Shown one piece after another: positions 4,929-10,179 of a DNA stretch of 10,179 nucleotides (the first letter of the stretch is position 1; each line of letters starts with the position of its first letter). Under the pieces are notes generated by a model, which saw only the letters and a program-made list of their open reading frames with translations, was not told the origin of the DNA and made no database searches. Position numbers and translations under genes: made by a program. The stretch is taken from contig CALDMQ010000147.1 in assembly GCA_937917505.1 (NCBI GenBank), positions 1-10,179 on the forward strand, written 5' to 3'. Source of the DNA: an uncultured Erysipelotrichaceae bacterium. GTDB taxonomy: Bacteria > Bacillota_I > Bacilli_A > Erysipelotrichales > Coprobacillaceae.

Positions 4929-5519
4929 TTAACAAAAATCATGTCTAACAAATCTAACTAAACCAATTATTTGAATCTGTAGATTTTCTATTTCTTCAGG
5001 AGTAAAAAATTTTGTTTCATATTTATCATTACTAGGTTCTAATATCAACATATTATTTTTAAAGTATACTTTTTTGACTGTAGCTTCATCGCCAATCAAA
5101 ACAACACCTATTTGTCCATTCGATACCATGTTACATTGTTGAACATAAATAAGATCTCCTTCATGTATATGAGAACCAATCATACTATCACCAACAACCC
5201 TTAAAAAATAATCTCCTTTATTAGCATCCTCTGGACCTAAATTAACATATCCTAATATATTTTCATCACAGTAGAAATCATACCCACCTTTGACAACTCC
5301 TAGAATCGGTTTACAGTTTTGGTCATACTCTAACAATGCATCTATATCTATTCCTAACACATTAGACAATTTTTTCTTTGTAGATATTTTTAATTGTGTG
5401 CTTTCACCAGAAAGCCAACGAAAATACGTTGATCTCGCTATTCCTAGTTTTTCTATCATTTCATCATGTGTCAAATTATTATCATTTTCATACTCAATTA
5501 GTATTTGTCTTAATTTCAT
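4929..5519 (-). CDS. LexA-like repressor (Xre HTH + S24 autopeptidase)
   Basis: The 196-aa protein starts behind GAGGAG. Residues 1-65 are an Xre helix-turn-helix (THDEMIEKLGIARSTYFRWLSGES). The C-terminal half is a peptidase S24 domain with catalytic Ser-112 in VVGDSM and Lys-149 in DEATVKKV. The self-cleavage bond should lie in VVKGGYDF, between Gly-78 and Gly-79; related repressors usually have Ala or Cys before that Gly. RecA-stimulated self-cleavage would lift repression after DNA damage. It is divergent from the polymerase-YolD operon, the standard layout for mobile UvrX-type cassettes. Dyads between the two genes are candidate operators. It is not the housekeeping LexA, because the DNA-binding domain is Xre-type and the Gram-positive SOS box is absent. 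Confidence 0.88.
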   Translation of the reverse strand: MKLRQILIEYENDNNLTHDEMIEKLGIARSTYFRWLSGESTQLKISTKKKLSNVLGIDIDALLEYDQNCKPILGVVKGGYDFYCDENILGYVNLGPEDANKGDYFLRVVGDSMIGSHIHEGDLIYVQQCNMVSNGQIGVVLIGDEATVKKVYFKNNMLILEPSNDKYETKFFTPEEIENLQIQIIGLVRFVRHDFC

Positions 5520-5555
5520 TATATCAACTCCTCATAAAGAAATCCCTTTTACACA

Positions 5556-5567
5556 ATACCATAGTAT
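5556..5567. promoter_or_regulatory. Possible repressor operator ATAC-N4-GTAT
   Basis: ATACCATAGTAT is a dyad overlapping the -10 box of the repressor's own promoter. The half-like sequence ATCATAA occurs at 5566-5572 and again at 5603-5609. The classical SOS box (CGAAC-N4-GTTCG) is absent from this intergenic region. Binding is inferred. Confidence 0.35.
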
Positions 5568-5588
5568 CATAAATCGCAAATATAACAA
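5561..5588 (-). promoter_or_regulatory. Promoter of the S24 repressor gene
   Basis: On the minus strand, TTGTTA (5583-5588), a 16-bp spacer and TACTAT (5561-5566). It lies about 40 bp upstream of the start codon. The dyad at 5556-5567 covers the -10 box, consistent with autorepression. Confidence 0.45.
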
Positions 5589-5629
5589 TGTTTTTTATAA
5601 TGATCATAACACAAAGTCCCAAATCTATC

Positions 5630-5659
5630 TTGTTTTTTAAGATATTATTTATTTATAAT
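5630..5659 (+). promoter_or_regulatory. Promoter of the polymerase-YolD operon
   Basis: TTGTTT (5630-5635), an 18-bp spacer and a perfect TATAAT (5654-5659) lie 20 bp before the ATG. A GAGGTGA ribosome site is at 5667-5673. It should be repressed by the divergent S24 protein. Confidence 0.55.
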
Positions 5660-5679
5660 TTTAAGCGAGGTGATATTAT

Positions 5680-6942
5680 ATGACAAAAATTTATTTATGC
5701 ATTGATCTCAAATCATTTTATGCTTCAGTAGAATGTGTAGAAAGAGGTTTAGATCCATTTAAGATTAATTTAGTCGTTGCTGATGCATCAAGAGGTGGTG
5801 GTGCTATTACTCTTGCTGCTACTCCTTCTATAAAAAAATTAGGAGTAAAAAGTCGTGGTAGAATATTTGAAATACCAAAGGATATTGAATATATCATTGC
5901 CCCACCCAGAATGAATCTTTATATGGAATATTCTGCGAAAATATATAGTATATTCTTAAAGTATATTTCTTCTGAAGATATTCATGTATATTCGATTGAC
6001 GAGTCTTTTTTAGACATTACTTCTTATATATCCTTATATCAAAAAAATGCTAAAGAAATAGCACAAATGATCTTAGATGATATATATGATGAAACAGGTA
6101 TTACTGCAACTGTAGGGATTGGAACTAATCTCTTTTTAGCAAAAATAGCCCTTGATATAACTGCAAAACACTCAAAAGATAATATGGGATTTTTAGATTT
6201 AGATATTTTCAAGCAAACATTATGGCATCATACTCCCCTTACTGATTTTTGGATGATCGGACAAGGAACAGCTAATAGACTTGCTCAAATAAGAATTTAC
6301 GATTTGTATGGGATAGCTCATGCTGATGAAAAGACCTTGTATAAGATATTTGGAATCAATGCTGAATTTTTGATTGATCATGCATGGGGTAGAGAGCCTT
6401 GTGAAATCAAACATATCAAAATGTACCAACCATCTTCTAATTCTATTTCCAACTCTCAAATATTATTTGAAGATTATAATACCAAAGATGCATTTCTTGT
6501 AATGAAAGAAATGGTAGAAACAAATGTATTAACATTAACTGAACATCATGTCGTTACCAATCATATTTCCTTATATATTGGTTATTCTAAAGATATTGTA
6601 AAATGTTCAAGAGGAAGTTGTAAGATAACCAATACTACAAATTCATTTAAAATTCTTCTAGAAGAATTTACTCTTTTATATAAGAAAATAGTTAAAACAG
6701 GATATCCCATAAGACAAATTGCTATATCTTTTGGAAATATCCAAGATGAGCATTTTGAACAATATAATTTATTTGAACTGTCCAATCTTGAAGATATTGA
6801 AAAAGAAAAACGATTACAAGAAACACTCGTTGAAATCAAGAATAAATATGGTAAAAATGCTGTATTAAAAGGAATGAATTATTTAGATAAAGCAACTCAA
6901 AGAAAAAGAAATCAGTTGGTTGGTGGTCATAATGCAATATAA
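5680..6942 (+). CDS. Y-family translesion DNA polymerase (UvrX/UmuC type)
   Basis: The 420-aa protein has the normal length of UvrX/YqjW-type polymerases. Palm-domain metal ligands are Asp-9 in CIDLKSFYASVE and Asp-107/Glu-108 in YSIDESFLD. The likely steric-gate residue is Tyr-14. GITATVGIGTNLFLAKIA (140-157) is the finger/palm signature, and a little-finger domain follows from about 245. QYNLF (361-365) is a clear beta-clamp binding motif. The end, KATQRKRNQLVGGHNA, is characteristic of the mobile-element branch. It copies past damaged bases at the cost of mutation. It begins behind GAGGTGA and overlaps yolD by 11 bp. Expression is expected upon DNA damage through the divergent S24 repressor. 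Confidence 0.95.
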   Translation: MTKIYLCIDLKSFYASVECVERGLDPFKINLVVADASRGGGAITLAATPSIKKLGVKSRGRIFEIPKDIEYIIAPPRMNLYMEYSAKIYSIFLKYISSEDIHVYSIDESFLDITSYISLYQKNAKEIAQMILDDIYDETGITATVGIGTNLFLAKIALDITAKHSKDNMGFLDLDIFKQTLWHHTPLTDFWMIGQGTANRLAQIRIYDLYGIAHADEKTLYKIFGINAEFLIDHAWGREPCEIKHIKMYQPSSNSISNSQILFEDYNTKDAFLVMKEMVETNVLTLTEHHVVTNHISLYIGYSKDIVKCSRGSCKITNTTNSFKILLEEFTLLYKKIVKTGYPIRQIAISFGNIQDEHFEQYNLFELSNLEDIEKEKRLQETLVEIKNKYGKNAVLKGMNYLDKATQRKRNQLVGGHNAI

Positions 6943-7273
6943 TGAAAAAGATTTAATTAGACGAGCTCAACAATTTCAATCCTTCGATGCACTTAAAGGA
7001 TTCAGAGAAATTTTAAAAGAAAAAGAAATTCAAAAAGTCAAAAAGATAGAACTTTGCGAAGAAGATAAAAATTTATTAGATTATCAGGTCAATCACATAG
7101 AAAAAGGAATGATCATTACTGTCATTTATTTTGAAAAAGGTAATTTTTATAAAGTAAATGGGATCGTTTCTAAGATTAATCTTGATACACATTTTTTACA
7201 AATTGTAAAAACAAAAATAAATATGCTTAACATTGTCAAAATAGAAGGCATTTCCTATAATCCTTTTGAATAA
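6932..7273 (+). CDS. YolD-like protein
   Basis: The most likely start is ATG 6932, behind GGTGG at 6922-6926. In-frame TTG (6920) and GTG (6923) lie just upstream but have poorer sites. This gives 113 aa. The motif RRAQQFQSFDALKGFREILKEKE is diagnostic of YolD, a small protein family almost always encoded next to UvrX-type polymerases. The rest is predicted beta-rich (MIITVIYFEKGNFYKVNGIVSKI). Its biochemical role is unresolved; its position suggests an accessory factor for the polymerase, analogous to UmuD. The 11-bp overlap with the polymerase gene indicates coupled translation. Confidence 0.9.
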   Translation: MQYNEKDLIRRAQQFQSFDALKGFREILKEKEIQKVKKIELCEEDKNLLDYQVNHIEKGMIITVIYFEKGNFYKVNGIVSKINLDTHFLQIVKTKINMLNIVKIEGISYNPFE

Positions 7274-7358
7274 ATCACTATATACATATAGAATCCATTC
7301 TTGTAAAATATTTTAAAGAAAATAGAAATTTAAAATTATTAGAAAGAACTGATAGAAG

Positions 7359-7652
7359 ATGGATAAAGAAACAATATTAAAAACCTTGATGAACATTATT
7401 GATATTAAGCATCATCAAGAATGGAAAACTCTTGACACAGAAAACCTTATTGATGTCATGAAAAATAGAATGTACTCTCTTATCGTTTCTCAGAATGAGA
7501 AAGCTAAAGCAGAAATCGAAAATTATTTTAACAAGTATCTAAAAATTTTTAATAAGATTTCTCAAAATATTCAAATAGATTGTTATGAATTAAACGATAT
7601 TAGAGATCCATTCATTAAAATAAAAATGCAATATTTTGTAAATAATAAATAA
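7359..7652 (+). CDS. Unknown 97-aa protein of the SOS-type cassette
   Basis: I do not recognise this protein. It is charged and mostly helical (ETILKTLMNIIDI, NLIDVMKNRMYSLIV, EKAKAEIENYFNKYLKIFNKI), with no membrane span or signal peptide, and probably cytoplasmic. The start ATG has only a weak ribosome site (GATAGAAG, very close). The gene lies 85 bp after yolD on the same strand, with no terminator between, and ends at a bidirectional terminator. It is therefore likely the last gene of the damage-inducible transcript. Amphipathic heptad-like spacing suggests a small helical bundle or a partner protein. It may be an accessory factor, but there is no direct evidence. Confidence 0.6.
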   Translation: MDKETILKTLMNIIDIKHHQEWKTLDTENLIDVMKNRMYSLIVSQNEKAKAEIENYFNKYLKIFNKISQNIQIDCYELNDIRDPFIKIKMQYFVNNK

Positions 7653-7690
7653 AAAAATCCCCACGACCAATATAAATAAGTCGTGGGTTT
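7651..7690. terminator. Bidirectional terminator
   Basis: The perfect 8-bp stem CCCACGAC/GTCGTGGG (7660-7667 with 7680-7687) has a 12-nt loop. On the minus strand it is followed by GATTTTTTT (complement of 7651-7659), a strong signal; on the plus strand by TTTATTATT. It separates the converging 97-aa gene and the recombinase gene. Confidence 0.85.
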
Positions 7691-7697
7691 ATTATTA

Positions 7698-7715
7698 CAT
7701 GGCAAAGTTGCCATG
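7698..7715. repeat. Dispersed palindrome, copy 3
   Basis: CATGGCAAAGTTGCCATG, identical to the core at 1887-1904, with the flanking A and T also shared (7697 and 7716). There is no U-run on the plus strand, and the adjacent terminator at 7651-7690 makes a termination role redundant. It lies 10 bp beyond the recombinase stop codon. Confidence 0.9.
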
Positions 7716-7725
7716 TGAATTTGCT

Positions 7726-9002
7726 TTATATAGTTTTCACTTCAACAACAATTTTATCTACAGGATTTACCCTAATCATCTTAATATTAGATATCGCAAA
7801 TGCTTTTTTATCCTCTTCACTGGCAGTAACATCGTAATACGGTGACTTAGTATGACCTCTCAAACCTTTTAACATTATCTTCACTTCTTCTAACCTATCT
7901 TCTAAAGGTATTATCAAACTACAAAACTCTCTATCAGTTATTGCTTCGTTTAATAGCTTCTCACGATATCTTTTAATTCTATTATTCAATTTAATACGTT
8001 CTTTCTTTAAATCAGTTTTCATTTTTTCTTTTCTAGTATTAGGCAATGGCCTACTATCCAAATAGCGTTCAATATGTAGTTGACCTATAGTTGATTTACA
8101 ATTCTTACAACTATAATAGTAATATATATTTTTTCTACCATATGAGTGTGTACAAGACATTCTAGTACCACAAATAGAACAATATACAAGTCCATCAAAA
8201 TAATATTTATCATTCTTTTTATATAGCCATCGTTTATAATTGTTCGATGCTTCTATAAGTTCCTGTTCACTTACTAATGGTGGAACTATATCTGTATACG
8301 TTTGTCCTTTATACTCTAGTATTCCAGCATACCTTTTATCTCGAAACATAGTTTTTACTCTATCAATAGTAAATACAATATCATTTTGAGCTTCATTTAA
8401 ATAATCTCGAATATCTTTAATAGGATAAAACTTTTTGGCCATATCTATAGCATTTAAAAAAATCTTAGAATTTTTTGGATGTATATATATATTTTTATCT
8501 TGACCTCTCATATATCCAAAAAACATTTTCCCACCTAAAGGATATCTTCCACTTTTAGCTATTTGAACCAAGGTATCATTTGTTCTCTCTATAACCTTTT
8601 CTCTTTCATATTGATTATTCAACACTTTAATATTTGTTGCGAATCTATCACTTGCTGTTCCAATCTTGATTTCCTCATACAAACATTTTAATGTTACATT
8701 ATATTTATCAATCAACTTAAAAAACAAATTACTATCAAATAAATCACGACTTATTCTTGACAGATCATAAGCAAACACTATTTCTATATTTCCTTTTTTT
8801 ATTTCATCAATAAGATCAGACATTGCTGGTCTTTGTAGAGATTTCCCTGAATATCCATCATCAATATAAAACTTTATTTCTTCCTTTTTTTTACAATTTC
8901 AAATCTTAAAGCATAATCAACTATCATGCTCATTTGAGCCTCTAGAGATACACCTTCTTCTTTCTGTTTCAATGTACTAACTCTTAAATATCCACATATC
9001 AT
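7726..9002 (-). pseudogene. Large serine recombinase, frameshifted at an A8 run
   Basis: The gene starts at 9002 behind AAAGGA. Frame 0 gives MICGYLRVSTLKQ, with catalytic Ser-9, then stops after 42 residues. A -1 shift at eight A (8885-8892) joins it to KKKEEIKFYIDDGYSGKSLQRP and the remaining resolvase domain (FAYDLSRISRDLF), giving a 425-aa protein. Downstream are the recombinase domain (SGRYPLGGKMFFGYM), a zinc ribbon (CSICGTRMSC ... CKNCKS) and a coiled coil near the C-terminus. Such enzymes integrate and excise phages, ICEs or Tn4451-type transposons. If unshifted, the 3' frame (from 8823) lacks the active serine and is inactive. The shift may be a recent mutation, a sequencing artefact, or -1 slippage as in some insertion sequences. 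Confidence 0.9.
8885..8892 (-). other. A8 slippery run in the recombinase gene
   Basis: On the coding (minus) strand, GTA AAA AAA AGG contains eight A. A -1 slip, or one added A in the transcript, restores the frame exactly, and the zero-frame stop comes only three codons later. I see no clear downstream stimulatory hairpin. Confidence 0.7.
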
Positions 9003-9028
9003 ACTTATCATTCCTTTCACTTTGAATA

Positions 9029-9056
9029 ACATTAAAACAAATCTATTGTAATACAA
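9029..9056 (-). promoter_or_regulatory. Possible recombinase promoter
   Basis: On the minus strand, TTGTAT (9051-9056), a 16-bp spacer and TAATGT (9029-9034). A promoter here is expected because the preceding gene ends in a strong terminator, but the match is modest. Confidence 0.35.
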
Positions 9057-9090
9057 AAAAATTGCTGAATTGAAACTATTTCAATTCAGC
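9055..9090 (-). terminator. Terminator built into the end of the 118-aa gene
   Basis: On the minus strand the perfect 12-bp stem GCTGAATTGAAA/TTTCAATTCAGC has a 3-nt loop, TAG, and is followed by AA and seven T. The last codons (A-E-L-K) form the 5' arm, and the loop is the stop codon itself. It separates the upstream genes from the recombinase. Confidence 0.9.
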
Positions 9091-9432
9091 TGCATTTTTC
9101 TTATTCTTTTTTACATGGTAACTACCATCTTGTTTTGACAACAATTTTCTTTTTATGTTACAGATCTTATTGCAATGTTCATTAAAACCATCAGGCATTT
9201 TCATAACACAGAATCCAAATATTTTATTTTCTTCTACCTCTTGTTCCGACAATTCATATATTTCTTCTATCCTAGCCACACCAAAAGTATCCCTATTGTG
9301 AATAAAAACATCGACTAAAACAAAATCGCCTACTTCAACATTTTTTAATGGGCATATATAGTTATACACTTTTTGTTTAGGATTAATCCCCTTAATAACC
9401 CCTCTTTTTATTCTTACTTTTACTATTCGCAT
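9076..9432 (-). CDS. Unknown 118-aa protein upstream of the recombinase
   Basis: I prefer the ATG at 9432 (MRIVKVRIKRGV), which sits 8 bases after AAAGGTG. The in-frame ATG at 9456 overlaps the preceding stop and has no ribosome site. The protein is basic and beta-rich. VKVRIKRGVIKGINPKQKVYNYICP, then VEVGDFVLVDV and FGVARIEEIYEL, suggest a small barrel of OB or SH3 type. The C-terminal half has three cysteines (FCVMKM, HCNKICNIKRK) and a Lys-rich tail. Similar short proteins occur in phages and conjugative elements, perhaps of the DUF5839 kind, though I cannot confirm this. It follows the lipoprotein gene almost directly, so both belong to one transcript, closed by the terminator in its own stop region. 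Confidence 0.55.
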   Translation of the reverse strand: MRIVKVRIKRGVIKGINPKQKVYNYICPLKNVEVGDFVLVDVFIHNRDTFGVARIEEIYELSEQEVEENKIFGFCVMKMPDGFNEHCNKICNIKRKLLSKQDGSYHVKKNKKNAAELK

Positions 9433-9448
9433 AATTTCATCACCTTTC

Positions 9449-10012
9449 TTATTCATAATGTATAGTATTCTCTATTCCAATAATAAATTGGTTAATATTT
9501 TTATCATCTTCATCTGTATAAGTGGCCACAATACAATTAGCTACTTTTTCACCAGATACTGAAGGGATAATATGATCTGTCAAAAAATAAATAAGTTGAT
9601 ACTTTTTACCTTCAAGTTGACCTTTTGAATACCTAAATTTAAATTCCCCATGATAATCAGTTCTTGTTTCTTTCTCTCTTAGCTTTGTAAAATCTATTTC
9701 CTTATTTGCATAATCACTAAATAACAAAGGAAGATCCTTAGATTCTAAAGAAGTTCCATATGTTTCATTATCATAACTAATTTTTATAAAGGAAAGTTTA
9801 ACTTCATTTTTATCATTGACATAAGAAGTTATTTCTTTATCCTGCTTATCTATATACCATTCTTCATTTAATGAATATGAATAATCATAAGCATCTTCAG
9901 AAGATTGATATACTATTCTATCATCTGTTTTATAAATATTATTCTTATTCGTACAACCAAAAAGAAATAAAATCATCATGAAGTTAATAAAAATCAAAAC
10001 ATATTTTTTCAT
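9449..10012 (-). CDS. Predicted lipoprotein, unknown
   Basis: The 187-aa protein starts behind GAGGA. The N-terminus is a lipoprotein signal: MKKYVLIFINFMMILFLFGC, with the lipobox LFGC and lipid-modified Cys-20, followed by a polar TNKNNIYK tether. The exported part is acidic and Tyr-rich with beta-strand patterns (DAYDYSYSLNEEWYID, GEFKFRYSKGQLEGKKYQLIYFLTD, VANCIVATYTDEDD). No enzyme motif is visible. Its ATG shares one base with the stop of the upstream gene (TAATG), so translation is coupled. In mobile-element operons such lipoproteins can act in mating, entry exclusion or surface functions; none of these can be chosen from sequence alone. Confidence 0.65.
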   Translation of the reverse strand: MKKYVLIFINFMMILFLFGCTNKNNIYKTDDRIVYQSSEDAYDYSYSLNEEWYIDKQDKEITSYVNDKNEVKLSFIKISYDNETYGTSLESKDLPLLFSDYANKEIDFTKLREKETRTDYHGEFKFRYSKGQLEGKKYQLIYFLTDHIIPSVSGEKVANCIVATYTDEDDKNINQFIIGIENTIHYE

Positions 10013-10179
10013 TATTTTTTCCTCATTTCTAAAGAAATATCATTTTGGATATAATATTGTTTCAAATCCTTATACATTGTTTTTGATGATATTATTGTTT
10101 TATTTACAATTGGATCATTATAGTTTCTTTGCATTTTTTCAAGATATTTCAAATGATAGTCTTCATTGTACTTACTTTC
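10012..10179 (-). CDS. C-terminal end of an unknown upstream gene
   Basis: An open frame enters from the window edge and ends at the TAA complementary to 10012-10014. It provides 55 residues: a hydrophilic, helical tail rich in Lys, Tyr and Asn, with EDYHLKYLEKMQRNYNDP and SKTMYKDLKQYYIQ, ending SLEMRKK. It is not recognisable from this piece. It is first in the visible operon and overlaps the lipoprotein gene by one base (TAATG). Confidence 0.6.
   Translation of the reverse strand, partial: ESKYNEDYHLKYLEKMQRNYNDPIVNKTIISSKTMYKDLKQYYIQNDISLEMRKK

Noticed and set aside
5290..5640. Plus-strand frame of 116 codons
   Set aside because: Antisense to the S24 repressor and its promoter region; no ribosome site.
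5520..5679. Classical Gram-positive SOS box at the polymerase promoter
   Set aside because: No CGAAC-N4-GTTCG is present; the S24 repressor probably uses its own operator.
6220..6839. Two minus-strand frames (6220-6459 and 6582-6839)
   Set aside because: Both lie inside the intact Y-family polymerase gene, in antisense.
1883..7715. CRISPR-like reading of the repeated palindrome
   Set aside because: Only three copies spaced about 3 kb apart, one inverted; no spacers and no cas genes.
7726..8823. Treating the 3' recombinase frame as a separate intact gene
   Set aside because: It starts in the middle of the resolvase domain and lacks the active serine. The missing part is encoded just upstream in another frame.

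Overview
The window is AT-rich DNA from a low-GC Bacillota (Firmicutes). GAGG-type ribosome sites, sigma-A promoters of the TTGATT-N17-TATAAT kind, Rho-independent terminators and standard codon use all fit this. The protein families (YitT, Crp/Fnr, PadR, an S24 repressor with a UvrX-type polymerase and YolD, and a serine recombinase) suggest a gut Clostridia or Erysipelotrichia relative. That placement is inference.

Region by region: (a) 1-1134 looks like chromosomal backbone. It holds the start of a YitT-family membrane protein (minus), a divergent Crp/Fnr-type regulator with a 16-bp dyad in front of it, and a complete tRNA-Leu(CAA) with its own promoter. (b) 1135-2325 is mostly gene-free. 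It carries a strong promoter driving a predicted structured small RNA of about 120 nt with a terminator, a 76-aa HTH-like protein, a possible 15-codon remnant of a toxin-like gene, and three terminator-like hairpins that work best on the minus strand. (c) 2326-4908 is a pair of divergent secreted-protein operons. On the minus strand, a 268-aa exported protein is followed by a 92-aa three-helix membrane protein, which looks like a bacteriocin/immunity pair. On the plus strand are PadR, a DUF6120-like membrane protein and an exported beta-rich protein. (d) 4929-7652 is an SOS-type mutagenesis cassette: a LexA-like S24 repressor (minus) divergent from a Y-family polymerase, a YolD-like protein and an unknown 97-aa protein. 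(e) 7726-10179 (minus) is a mobile-element end: a large serine recombinase split by a frameshift at an A8 run, preceded by a 118-aa unknown protein, a lipoprotein and the end of a further gene, the last two overlapping at TAATG.

The most unusual structural signal is an 18-bp palindrome, CATGGCAAAGTTGCCATG, present three times (1887, 4882, 7698). The middle copy is the exact reverse complement. Each copy lies just after the last plus-strand gene of a cassette, so the copies mark the boundaries of blocks (b), (c) and (d). The second most unusual is the recombinase, whose two reading frames join perfectly by a -1 shift at A8. It is either a recent frameshift mutation or expression by slippage.
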